Part shown: positions 9,431-17,176 of the stretch, in pieces
How the letters are laid out: each line of letters opens with the position of its first letter
Numbering within the stretch: the first letter of the stretch is position 1
From: Planctomycetota bacterium
GTDB taxonomy: Bacteria; Planctomycetota; JAJSAM01; JAJVHW01
Direction: 5' to 3'
DNA: 64,000 nucleotides
NCBI GenBank assembly: GCA_024280885.1
Contig: JAJRPF010000049.1
Coordinates: 1 to 64,000, forward strand
Position numbers and translations under genes: made by a program
The notes under the pieces: generated by a model
What the model saw: only the letters and a program-made list of their open reading frames with translations
What the model was told of the DNA's origin: nothing
Databases searched by the model: none

Positions 9431-10057
9431 ATGCAACTCTCGCGCGAACCGATGAAGTCCAACGTCGAATTGAAGGCACGCATCGACGATCGCGATGCGG
9501 TCATCGATGTGGCGCGCCGTCTCGGCGCCGTGGACATGGGGGAGGAGCGGCAGGAAGACACGTACTTCTCTCTCGGTCGATATCGGCTGAAGTTGAGGGA
9601 ATCCTCCAATGGCGAGCATTGGCTGATCGGCTATTCACGGCCCGATGGCCCGGAGGCGCGCAAGAGTCAGTACCGCCTGACGAAGGTCACGGATCCCGAC
9701 GGCACGCGCTTTCTCATGTCCAAACAGTGGGGCGTGAAGGTGGTGGTGACGAAGTGGCGCCGGGTCTTCATCTGGCAGGAACGCGTGCGCATTCACGTCG
9801 ATCGCGTGGAGACGCTCGGCGACTTCGTCGAGTTCGAAGCCATGCTCTCGGCTGCGTCGGCGGACTCCTCGGGAGCGCCCTCTGATACGCCCTCTGATAC
9901 CCCGGAGTGCGGTGACGCGCTGGCGTACGATGAGTGCGCTGCGTTGCTCGATCTCGCACGGCTGCGACACGATTTCGGTATCGCGGACCGAGACCTGATC
10001 GCGACCAGCTACTCGACGCTCGTCAAGCAGTCGAACCAGATCCCGTCAGGAACGTGA
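9431..10057 (+). CDS. CYTH-domain protein (class IV adenylate cyclase / triphosphatase fold)
   Basis: 208 aa. Near the N-terminus, NVELKARI is the NxExK form of the CYTH signature, followed by QEDTYF, RLKLRE, KSQYRLTKV and a C-terminal VRIHVDRVETLGDFVEFE. These are the tunnel-lining charged strands of the family, which binds triphosphates. Members include class IV adenylate cyclases, thiamine triphosphatases and inorganic triphosphatases. Substrate cannot be assigned from sequence alone. The upstream ATG has GGAG 4 nt before it; an internal ATG at 9452 (MKSNVELK) fits many homologues better. Residues about 145-165 contain a low-complexity SDTPSDTPE insert. A stem-loop terminator lies downstream. 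Confidence 0.88.
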   Translation: MQLSREPMKSNVELKARIDDRDAVIDVARRLGAVDMGEERQEDTYFSLGRYRLKLRESSNGEHWLIGYSRPDGPEARKSQYRLTKVTDPDGTRFLMSKQWGVKVVVTKWRRVFIWQERVRIHVDRVETLGDFVEFEAMLSAASADSSGAPSDTPSDTPECGDALAYDECAALLDLARLRHDFGIADRDLIATSYSTLVKQSNQIPSGT

Positions 10058-10073
10058 GTCGGGCCGACCATGA

Positions 10074-10260
10074 AGATCGTACCCGGGCATCGGCGGTCCG
10101 CCTGGCTCGAACAAGATAACCCGTTGCTCCGCCGCTGACCGGGGACGGCGGGGCGTTTTCTTGAGCTCGTCGGAGATGCCCCGCGGTCCCCGTCGAGCGG
10201 CGGACCGAGGGCGTCGCCGCAGCCGAGCCAGCCGAGACCGCCGCTCGCCGGGTACCATCC
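10074..10260 (-). repeat. Interspersed terminal-inverted-repeat element, copy A (187 bp)
   Basis: On the minus strand it begins GGATGGTACCC and ends GGGTACGATCT, imperfect 11-bp terminal inverted repeats. It is homologous over its length to the two copies at 18.2-18.7 kb; for example the blocks GACGCCCTCGGTCCGCCGCT, CGACGGGGACCGCGGGG and GTCCCCGGTC are shared. CGGTCC/GGACCG can pair as a hairpin inside the conserved block. It carries no coding capacity. It lies between convergent genes and also contains the apparent terminator of the CYTH gene. No clear target duplication is seen. Confidence 0.75.
10126..10159 (+). terminator. Rho-independent terminator after the CYTH gene
   Basis: GCTCCGCCG (10126-10134) pairs with CGGCGGGGC (10146-10154), a 9-bp stem with one G-U pair and an 11-nt loop, followed by GTTTTCTT. 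It lies 69 bp after the CYTH stop and inside repeat copy A, so the mobile-looking element may supply the terminator. Confidence 0.6.
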
Positions 10261-10320
10261 ACTTGAGGGCTCCGACCTGCTCTCGATGACCGGTTCTCGA
10301 AGAAGAGGGCCGCTTCGACC

Positions 10321-11415
10321 TCAATCGTCCACGACTGTGACCACGCCGTCGTCGTCGATTTCGAGATGGGTGCCCGCCGGAAGATCGCTTGGGCGGATGA
10401 CCATGAACGCGTTCTGCTCGAGATTCTTGGACGCGTCCTTCTCGCGATGGAAGAACCACTCCACCTTCGGCCATGTGCCGAAGTTCTGCTTGTGGTGGTA
10501 CGCCGCCCACTCTAGGCCGCGCACGGTCTCGCGCAGTTTCAACTCCGCGAGTGCGGGGACTTGGACGTTGCCCTCGTCGTCATAGATGACGTCAGGGAAG
10601 ACGACCTGCGCGGCGCCTTCGTCGATATCGCTCCCCGCCCGGAGTTCCTCGACCGATGCCGGAGGGCGCCCCTCGCGCTCGACGAACTCGCGATGGCAGC
10701 GCTGCGCAATCCTGAGCTTCGTGCGTTCGAGATCCAGGCGCGCCTTCTCGCGTGCATCGGGGTTCTGGTGGTTGACGTCCTTCGCGCTGAAGGTGAGAGC
10801 GAGCAGGTCGTCACGATCGTGGAGTGCCAAACCCACGCGCATTCCACGCGTCAGGAAGTCGCAGTCGGGACGTGCGACGGCGATGTCCAGATGTTCGAGC
10901 GTCTTCGCACGATCCTTCTTGTACATCCAGTACGCCATGGCGAGATCGATCCGGAGACGCGTCCCACCGTTGTAGATTTGCCCATCCTCGGCTTCCAAGT
11001 CCTCGAACGTCTTGACTCCACGTTCGAGGAGACTGATCGCGCTGTCGGCCTGCCGGTTGATGAGCGAGAGGTACGTGCTGCCGTAGGAGTACGCCGTGTA
11101 GAAGCTCGGCTCAAGGTCCGTGACGACGTCGAAGACGCCGTTCAACCAGCGCTCCTTGAGTGCCAGGTCATCGAATTCGCGCGAGAAGTCGGGGAGGGCG
11201 CGCAACCAGATCGCGTCGGCGAGAGTCGAGCGGTGTCCGAACGACAGTACCCGTGTGACGTCGGGATCGGGCGTGTAGCGGAAGTCGTTGCGGCGTCGCT
11301 CCGCGTTCGAACGTCCGAGCGGTGATTGGAGCAGTACCGCGCCGACGATCCCGAGACCGACCACCGCCATCGGTAGCGGGCTCATTCCGGTAGACGCGGC
11401 GCTCTTCGCGGCCAT
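10321..11415 (-). CDS. Membrane-anchored helical-repeat protein of an ABC export operon
   Basis: 364 aa. The ATG (MAAKSAAS) shares a base with the TAA stop of the ABC permease, so the genes are coupled. One transmembrane segment (residues about 16-32, MAVVGLGIVGAVLLQSPLG) anchors a periplasmic helical region. That region has repeat-like helices (ADAIWLRALPDFSREFDDL, EPSFYTAYSYGSTYLSL, RIDLAMAYWMYKKD) reminiscent of tetratricopeptide repeats. The C-terminus has short acidic beta-like segments. The role is unknown, but its position as third gene after an ABC-2 ATPase and permease suggests an accessory subunit. Confidence 0.75.
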   Translation of the reverse strand: MAAKSAASTGMSPLPMAVVGLGIVGAVLLQSPLGRSNAERRRNDFRYTPDPDVTRVLSFGHRSTLADAIWLRALPDFSREFDDLALKERWLNGVFDVVTDLEPSFYTAYSYGSTYLSLINRQADSAISLLERGVKTFEDLEAEDGQIYNGGTRLRIDLAMAYWMYKKDRAKTLEHLDIAVARPDCDFLTRGMRVGLALHDRDDLLALTFSAKDVNHQNPDAREKARLDLERTKLRIAQRCHREFVEREGRPPASVEELRAGSDIDEGAAQVVFPDVIYDDEGNVQVPALAELKLRETVRGLEWAAYHHKQNFGTWPKVEWFFHREKDASKNLEQNAFMVIRPSDLPAGTHLEIDDDGVVTVVDD

Positions 11416-12182
11416 TAGAACTGACGCCTTCGGAAGAGGATGATCGCGCCCGCGAGTAGGACCGACGTCCAGCAGAGCACGTAGAGCGCGCCCGCGCCAA
11501 GCGCGCCCCAATCCACCGGACGACCCGATGTTGTCGCGTTGATGAAGTTGACGTTCTCGAGGTTCGGCAAGACGCGGTAGAGCACGGAATAGACCGCGGC
11601 GAAGTCGGGGTTCTTGCCCTGATCGGTCAACTCACGAAGCGCTTCGGTGCCGTGCCCGATCAGATAGAACGCGAACGTCCCAACCGATGCGATCGCAGGT
11701 GCGGCGAGGGCGCCCAGGAAGAGCGCAACGGCCGTCAGCACGATCGCCTCGAGCATCAGCCCGATCATGGCAGCGACGAGTGCCTCGCCGATCGACCCGC
11801 CCCAGGTCAACACCCAGAGCGCCAAGACGAGACCTGCACCGAGTAGGCAGAGCCAGAACACGCCGACGAGCCCGACAAACTTGCCGAGAATGAACTCCGT
11901 CCGCGTTCCGGTGCGGGTCAGGACCGTGTAGACGGTGCGTCGCTCCACCTCGCGCGCCAGGCTGCTCGCGCCGACGAGCATCGCCAGGAAGAGCGAGAGG
12001 AAGCTCATCCCAGTGAGCGAGAAGTCGTGGACCATCTTGACTTCGTCCTCGACCGAGAGCCATCCGAGGACGCGCGAGAAGAGCACCATCGCGACGGCGA
12101 AGACGACGACGAGCACGAGGAGTCGGTCGCGCAGTGCTTCCTTGAAGGTCGCGACGGCGATGGCGGCGATGCGCGTACTCAT
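11415..12182 (-). CDS. ABC-2 type transporter permease subunit
   Basis: 255 aa with six hydrophobic helices. The N-terminal IAAIAVATFKEALRDRLLVLVV amphipathic entry and SSLAREVERRTVYTVLTRTGTRTEFILGKF stretch are characteristic of NatB/ABC-2 export permeases (E-R-x-x-G/T-Y-x-x-L...GK). The gene starts with ATG inside the stop of the ATPase gene (ATGA, 12179-12182) and ends overlapping the next gene. With the ATPase it should form an inner-membrane exporter. The substrate cannot be inferred. Confidence 0.9.
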   Translation of the reverse strand: MSTRIAAIAVATFKEALRDRLLVLVVVFAVAMVLFSRVLGWLSVEDEVKMVHDFSLTGMSFLSLFLAMLVGASSLAREVERRTVYTVLTRTGTRTEFILGKFVGLVGVFWLCLLGAGLVLALWVLTWGGSIGEALVAAMIGLMLEAIVLTAVALFLGALAAPAIASVGTFAFYLIGHGTEALRELTDQGKNPDFAAVYSVLYRVLPNLENVNFINATTSGRPVDWGALGAGALYVLCWTSVLLAGAIILFRRRQF

Positions 12183-13159
12183 GCGCCACCTCCGGCCGCC
12201 ATGGCGCGCTGTCGCGCAACGTCCGACGGACCGTTCTCGCTCTGGATTACGCGGACGAACCAGGACTCGAGCGTCTCGCGCTCCGGGACCAGGGCCAGCA
12301 CGCGACCGCCCGCGGCGTGGACGCGCGCGGCGAAGTCCGGGGCGGAGTCGCCGCCTGGAAGCCGCGCGGTGACGGTCTCTCCGGCCTCGCGGAAGAGGCT
12401 CGCTGCCGCGCGGATCTCGTCCTTCAGGTCGTCCGGGATACCGGCAGCGATCAACTCGAACGATCGCGGGGCGCCGTCGAGAAGCTCGTGGATCGTTCCG
12501 GAGCGCGCGATCTGCCCGTTGTGGACGATGACGACCCGGTCACAGAGTTCCTGCACGTCGGCGAGGACGTGGGAGCAGAGGAAGACGGTGCGGCCCGCCT
12601 CGCGCTCTTCAAGGATGATCTCTTTCACCAGACGCCGACCGGCCGGATCGAGCCCTGAGAGCGGCTCGTCGAGCATGAGGAGCGACGGTTCGTGGATGAG
12701 CGCGGCTGCCAGCCCGAAACGCTGGCGCATACCCTTCGAGAACCCGCGAATACGCCGATCCTTCGCGTCGGTGAGTTGTACGCGATCCAGCAACCGCGGA
12801 GCGCGCTCGCGCACGTCGGATGGGCTCACGCCCGAGAGCGTTCCGTAGAACGAGAGCGCTTCCATCGGGGTCAGATGCTCGTAGAAATACGGGTTCTCCG
12901 GCAGGTATCCGAGCCTGCTGCGGGCGGACGCGTCGCTCGGAGGCGCGCCAAGCAAGGAGACCGTGCCCGACGTCGGCGTCATCAGGCCGGTCAGTACCTT
13001 CATGGTCGTGGTCTTCCCGGCACCGTTCGGGCCGAGGTAGCCGAAGCACTCGCCCTCGGCGACCTCGAACGAGACTCCGCGCAATGCGTGCACGGGCTTG
13101 CCGAAGGCCTGAGGCCGGAACGTCTTGTGGAGATCGTGGGCTCTGACGACAGAGTTCAT
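12179..13159 (-). CDS. ABC transporter ATP-binding protein (ABC-2 export family)
   Basis: 326 aa from the ATG encoding MNSVVRAHDLHK; an in-frame ATG 25 codons upstream is also possible. It contains Walker A GPNGAGKTTT, Q-loop region YLPENPYFYEHLT, ABC signature FSKGMRQR (usually LSGGMRQR), Walker B LLMLDEP and switch His in FLCSHVL. The C-terminal ~80 residues after the nucleotide-binding domain are a variable domain typical of drug/NatA-like ATPases. It powers the permease encoded immediately downstream, with which it overlaps by 4 nt. The M50 protease gene diverges 247 bp away. Confidence 0.95.
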   Translation of the reverse strand: MNSVVRAHDLHKTFRPQAFGKPVHALRGVSFEVAEGECFGYLGPNGAGKTTTMKVLTGLMTPTSGTVSLLGAPPSDASARSRLGYLPENPYFYEHLTPMEALSFYGTLSGVSPSDVRERAPRLLDRVQLTDAKDRRIRGFSKGMRQRFGLAAALIHEPSLLMLDEPLSGLDPAGRRLVKEIILEEREAGRTVFLCSHVLADVQELCDRVVIVHNGQIARSGTIHELLDGAPRSFELIAAGIPDDLKDEIRAAASLFREAGETVTARLPGGDSAPDFAARVHAAGGRVLALVPERETLESWFVRVIQSENGPSDVARQRAMAAGGGA

Positions 13160-13406
13160 GGGGACCTGCTTGGGACGGATGGGGCTCGGGGCGATGGCGT
13201 CGGTCGTTTCGACGCGCTCCTGAACAATGGACAACCGTCCGCCATCGGCGCACGGTGCCCACCGGAGACATCGGCGCGTGGGCCGCTCCTATTGAGCCCG
13301 GTCGCCGGTCGCTCACCGAACCTACGGAGTTCGCCGAGGTCGATCCCGGGCAAGCGCCCGCCGGGGGGAGCGCGCCAGCCTGTCACGATCCGTGTAGATT
13401 CGAGCG

Positions 13407-14738
13407 ATGCAAGCAGATGAGGTGGCGGCTCCGGAGATCGCGACGGCGTTCCCCGATGTGCCGCCGCCGCCGCCGGTTGCGATGGTGGTCGATGCCGACG
13501 ATCATGGCGCGTTTCGTGCTGTGGACCCCGTCGCCGGGACGGCTGTCCTGATACGCCCCGCGACGGACGGCCTCGAGATTCACGCCGCCAGCGATGTGCG
13601 AACCATCGCCTGGGGCTCCGTGGCGCAGGTACAGATCCGACACGTCGCCGCCCACACGATGCGGGTGACGGCGGCGCGCGTAACGCTCGACGATGGATCG
13701 ACGCTCGACATCTGCCGCATGCACACCGCCGGCGCGGGGTACCTGCCCAGGCAACTCGCGGATAGCGGGCCGCCGCTGATCCGCGTCGAGCGCATGCGGC
13801 TCTTGACCGCCGCGGTGATTGCGCGTGCGGGACTGCGCGCCGCCGGAGACGGTCGCTTCCATCGGGGTGAGCGCCTGGCGGCAGACGTGGACATCACGCC
13901 ACACCCGAAGGTGCTCCCGGAGTGGGCGCCGCCCTTGCTGCTGATCGTCTCTGTGCTCAGCCTGGTGTTCGTCTTCGACCTGAAGCTCGCGGAGGCGGCG
14001 GCCGTGACGGTGGTCCTGCTGGTCCACGAGTATGGTCACGTCGCGGCAATGCGCCTCCTCGGACTCGGCGTACGCGGCGTTCTCTTCCTGCCTCTCCTCG
14101 GTGCCGCGACGGTGCCAGAACAGGCGTTCCCGCGTCGCTTCGACGAGGCGCGGGTCGCGCTTGCCGGCCCGATGACGGCGCTGCCCTTGGCGCTGGTCGT
14201 TGCGTTGCTCTGGCGTCCCGGCTGGATCTCCGACAAGGTCGGTGGCGACATGTTCCGATGGACGCTTGGGTTGAATGCGCTCAACCTGATCCCGCTTCTG
14301 CCGCTCGATGGTGGGCGCGCGCTCTTTGCGCTGACGGCTGGCCTGCGCAACGGTCTTCGCAAGACGATCGTCTTCGCCCCGATCGTGCTCTCGGCGCTCG
14401 CGCTCATCGCATCCTTGCACCAACCCGTCGGGTTCTTGATCGGCGCCTTCGTCGTCTTTGCCGGCGCCGTCACGCGCATCGCGTTCCGGCGTCAGGCCGT
14501 GCACGCTTGGATGGAAGGCTTCGGCGTGGACCTTGCCGAACTGCGGCTCGCGTTGCGTGACGTCACACATGCCGCGAGTGGCGTCGCGCGTGAAGACGTG
14601 GACGGTGGGGTACCGCCTGCGCCGATGACCCGTGCGGAGGCTTCTGGCGTGATGGTCGTCTACGCCGTCGAGGTCGTGGCGATCATCGGGATCTCCGCGG
14701 CGTTCTTGCGATGGCCCGGGATCTTCGGTGTCGCGTGA
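13407..14738 (+). CDS. M50 family (site-2-protease-like) membrane metallopeptidase
   Basis: 443 aa. HEYGH at residues 207-211 is the zinc-binding HExxH in a transmembrane helix. NLIPLLPLDGGR about 85 residues later is the second M50 signature (N-x-x-P-x-x-P-L-D-G-G), contributing the third metal ligand. An N-terminal ~165-residue soluble domain precedes the first helix; about six helices follow. Site-2 proteases cleave substrates within the membrane, often anti-sigma factors or signal peptides; no PDZ domain is obvious. The soluble N-domain may be regulatory. The stop overlaps a possible GTG start of the kinase-like gene, suggesting an operon. Confidence 0.9.
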   Translation: MQADEVAAPEIATAFPDVPPPPPVAMVVDADDHGAFRAVDPVAGTAVLIRPATDGLEIHAASDVRTIAWGSVAQVQIRHVAAHTMRVTAARVTLDDGSTLDICRMHTAGAGYLPRQLADSGPPLIRVERMRLLTAAVIARAGLRAAGDGRFHRGERLAADVDITPHPKVLPEWAPPLLLIVSVLSLVFVFDLKLAEAAAVTVVLLVHEYGHVAAMRLLGLGVRGVLFLPLLGAATVPEQAFPRRFDEARVALAGPMTALPLALVVALLWRPGWISDKVGGDMFRWTLGLNALNLIPLLPLDGGRALFALTAGLRNGLRKTIVFAPIVLSALALIASLHQPVGFLIGAFVVFAGAVTRIAFRRQAVHAWMEGFGVDLAELRLALRDVTHAASGVAREDVDGGVPPAPMTRAEASGVMVVYAVEVVAIIGISAAFLRWPGIFGVA

Positions 14739-14757
14739 CGCGGATGGGCGTCCACCG

Positions 14758-15558
14758 ATGACGAGGGACGGCGACACGCAAGCTGATCCGGACTTGCCCG
14801 CGGACCTGCGCGCTGGCGGCCCCGTGCCGCACGTCGAGGGCGCCGTCGTCGAATGCGTCCTGAAGGCCGATCGCTACGCCGAGACGGCGCGCGTGCGGTT
14901 ACCCGACGGCACGCTCGCGGTCTGGAAGCGCTCGGTCGCCGTCATCCCGCCCGGCGTGCGTGTCGCTGCCGCCGCGCATCGACTGGCCGCCCGCGAGGCC
15001 GATCATCTCGAGCGCCTGATTGGCGTGTCCGGCATCCCGCCGCTCCTCGGGCGGCCGTCCCCCGACGTCTTCCTGCGACGGTGGATCGAGGGCGCCGACC
15101 TCCGCCAGGTGAAGGACGTCCCCGACCGCGTCTTCCCCGAACTGCGTGAACTGCTGGCTGCGGTGCACGCGAAGGGCATCGCCTACGCCGACCTCGCGAA
15201 GGAAGACAACATCCTGGTCGAGGATGCGGGCGCGGGCCACGCCGACCATCACCAACCGTGGCTGGTCGACTTCCAGATCTCCGTCGCCGAGGGCACGTGG
15301 GCGGGCGGCCTCGTCCCGCTCCTGCAGCGCGCCGACCGTTACCACCTGGCCCGCCACGTCAAGCGCCGTCGCCCTGACCAACTCACCGACGACGACCGCC
15401 GCACCATCGCCGCCGGCAAGGGCCTGCTCTCGCGCCTGCATCGCACACTCGTGAAGAAGCCCTACAACCTCCTCACGCGCCACCTTGTCCGCCGCTGGTC
15501 TGGCGCGGGCGAGGGCCGTCGAGAAGACGAACCCCGCGGAATGCGCGACATCCGATGA
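14758..15558 (+). CDS. Protein-kinase-fold protein (RIO/lipopolysaccharide-kinase-like)
   Basis: 266 aa from the ATG encoding MTRDGD; an in-frame GTG at 14728, overlapping the protease gene, would add ten residues. Kinase landmarks are LAVWKRS (putative ATP-binding Lys), KGIAYADLAKEDNILV (catalytic loop with Asp and metal-binding Asn) and WLVDFQIS (DFG-like, with Gln for Gly). The fold resembles small kinases of the RIO or Kdo/WaaP type more than eukaryotic-like Ser/Thr kinases. The substrate could be lipid, sugar or protein. It is tightly packed between the M50 protease and a membrane protein gene (ATGA overlap), suggesting co-transcription. Confidence 0.7.
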   Translation: MTRDGDTQADPDLPADLRAGGPVPHVEGAVVECVLKADRYAETARVRLPDGTLAVWKRSVAVIPPGVRVAAAAHRLAAREADHLERLIGVSGIPPLLGRPSPDVFLRRWIEGADLRQVKDVPDRVFPELRELLAAVHAKGIAYADLAKEDNILVEDAGAGHADHHQPWLVDFQISVAEGTWAGGLVPLLQRADRYHLARHVKRRRPDQLTDDDRRTIAAGKGLLSRLHRTLVKKPYNLLTRHLVRRWSGAGEGRREDEPRGMRDIR

Positions 15559-16481
15559 TGCCGCGACGTCTGCCGGGCCGCGTGCTGCGGGCGTGCGGAG
15601 TGGTGCGGTGGGCGTGTGGAGTCGTTCTGTTCGCGGCTGTCGGGCCGTTTGCCGCGGTGTCGGGTTTGATTCGCGCGTACGGCGGCGGTGGCGGGACCGC
15701 TCCTGACGAGTACGTGATCTGGTCTCCGACCGTCCGCTTCTTCGCGTGGGTCGGCGCTGCCGCCAGCGTGACCGCATGGCTGTGGATTGTGCGGCGCGAC
15801 CGCAGGTGTCACGTCGTGGCGGGCCTCGGCGCCGTCGCTGCGCTCGGTCTTGCGAGCGTAGGGTGGATGTTCGAGATCGCCCCGCGGACCACGTTGCCGG
15901 AATTGCAATCGTCGACAGGACGTCGCTATCGGTTGATCTACTACAGCTTGATGCAGGGAATGACGCTGTCCCTCGCGCGTGTCGATGAGGAGAGCATGCT
16001 CCGCACGCGCCTCGCGATCGTAGGGAGCGCTGGGTTCGATTCTCCCCGGCAGTACGCGTCGGTGATCGTTCCGACGGGCGCCGTGCGCCCGGAGAGCTTG
16101 ATTCACGTTGCACCCGACGGACTGCTGGTCGTGGGCGCTCACGGATCCGAGTGGGTCGTGGACTGCTATCTCGCGTACGACCCGGCGACGGCGACGGTGG
16201 TCCGGGACGAGTCAGCGCAGTCGCTCTCGCCGTTCGTGCTCTTTGGTCCCGACGATGTCAGCGACGACGCAGCCTTTGACCTGTGGCTCGCGAGCCTCGC
16301 CCGGATCGAGTTCCGACCGTCAGAGTGGATGCCTCAGGAGTCAGGCGTGCCCGCTGATGCGACGCTGCTCACCGACATTGATCATCCGAGTGCGTGGGCG
16401 AGATCGGCGGCACGACGCATCGCGGAGACTCTCGGAGACGAGTGGTACCCGCGCACGCGTGCCCGTCTCCGCAGCCGTTAG
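15555..16481 (+). CDS. Hypothetical membrane protein, paralogue of the gene at 17177-18142
   Basis: 308 aa, starting at an ATG that overlaps the kinase-like gene stop. Three hydrophobic stretches (residues about 15-40, 60-80, 88-105) are followed by a soluble domain. Shared landmarks with its paralogue are VLRACGVV near the N-terminus, LSPFVLFG(P/A)DDV, HPS-x-W-x-R-x-A-A-R-R-I-A-E and a C-terminal YPRTRARLR. The family is not recognised and no catalytic motif is visible. The two copies flank a toxin-antitoxin pair, which suggests a tandem duplication interrupted by an insertion. Confidence 0.7.
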   Translation: MMPRRLPGRVLRACGVVRWACGVVLFAAVGPFAAVSGLIRAYGGGGGTAPDEYVIWSPTVRFFAWVGAAASVTAWLWIVRRDRRCHVVAGLGAVAALGLASVGWMFEIAPRTTLPELQSSTGRRYRLIYYSLMQGMTLSLARVDEESMLRTRLAIVGSAGFDSPRQYASVIVPTGAVRPESLIHVAPDGLLVVGAHGSEWVVDCYLAYDPATATVVRDESAQSLSPFVLFGPDDVSDDAAFDLWLASLARIEFRPSEWMPQESGVPADATLLTDIDHPSAWARSAARRIAETLGDEWYPRTRARLRSR

Positions 16482-16607
16482 AGCCTCCTGGATCAGACTT
16501 GTTCCGTCGTGCTGGACTCGACGCGTTCGGTTCAGTCTGCGGTCACGCGAACAGTTGAACATCGACCCGGTGTTCCCATCAGCGCCGACGCGTGCGACAA
16601 TACGCGC

Positions 16608-16814
16608 ATGCGCTCCGAGATCGATCTCAAGGACCTCTCCACTGAGCAGCGACTTGCCCTCTTGGACGAGATCTGGGACAGCTTGGCTGCGGACGACGTG
16701 CCCGTGACCGTTGCCCAGCGTTCCGAGTTGGACCGAAGGCTCGACGAACTCGACGAGGACCCGAGCCTCGGCATTCCCTGGGGCGAGGTCCTGCGTAAGA
16801 TTCGAGAGCGGTGA
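16608..16814 (+). CDS. Antitoxin, addiction-module component family (PF09720/TIGR02574-like)
   Basis: 68 aa from ATG (MRSEIDLKDLS). The pattern L-S-T-E-Q-R-L-A-L-L-D-E-I-W-D-S-L, then AQRSELDRRLDELDEDP and GIPWGEVLRKIRER, is diagnostic of the small putative addiction-module antitoxins that pair with ParE/RelE toxins. A longer in-frame start at 16509 exists, but family members start here. It ends one base before the toxin's TTG start. It should bind and neutralise the downstream toxin. Confidence 0.88.
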   Translation: MRSEIDLKDLSTEQRLALLDEIWDSLAADDVPVTVAQRSELDRRLDELDEDPSLGIPWGEVLRKIRER

Positions 16815-16815
16815 T

Positions 16816-17106
16816 TTGGAACTGGTCGTCCGCCCGGCAGCCGCCGCGGAGATCGAAGCAGCGTTGGCGTGGTACGAGCGGCAACGCGCGGGCCTCGGAG
16901 ACGAGTTCGTGGCCGCGGTGGAGCAGGCGCTCGGACGCGTGACTGACCACCCGCGTCTAGCGCGTGCAGTTCACCGCGATGTACGGCGTGCGCGCCTTCG
17001 ACGATTTCCGTACAGCGTGTTCTATCGCGTTGTCTCTGACCACATTGTCGTGATCGCGTGCTTCCACGCGAGTCGAGATCCGCGCCGGTGGACGTGGCGT
17101 AGCTGA
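16816..17106 (+). CDS. RelE/ParE family toxin
   Basis: 96 aa starting at TTG, one base after the antitoxin stop. The translation from this codon (MELVVRPAAAAEIEAALAWY) matches the family N-terminus exactly, whereas upstream in-frame sequence lies inside the antitoxin gene. Typical features are Y-E-x-Q-x-x-G-L-G-D-E-F, FPYSVFYRVV and a C-terminal VIACFHASRDPRRW. The family either cleaves mRNA at the ribosome (RelE) or poisons gyrase (ParE); sequence alone does not separate these. Translation is probably coupled to the antitoxin. Confidence 0.88.
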   Translation: MELVVRPAAAAEIEAALAWYERQRAGLGDEFVAAVEQALGRVTDHPRLARAVHRDVRRARLRRFPYSVFYRVVSDHIVVIACFHASRDPRRWTWRS

Positions 17107-17176
17107 TGGCGGGCGCGCCGGTCGATCTCGGAGCACGACCCATACCTCACGGGAGCGCCCCTCTCGACGTGCGAGT

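Noticed and set aside
13600-14480. Long minus-strand frame opposite the M50 protease
   Set aside because: Composition is Arg/Gln/His-rich with no motif, while the plus strand has HExxH and the second M50 signature.
16030-16046. GGGTTCGATTCTCCC looks like a tRNA T-arm
   Set aside because: The flanking bases do not pair into a T-stem or acceptor stem, and the stretch is inside a well-supported coding gene.
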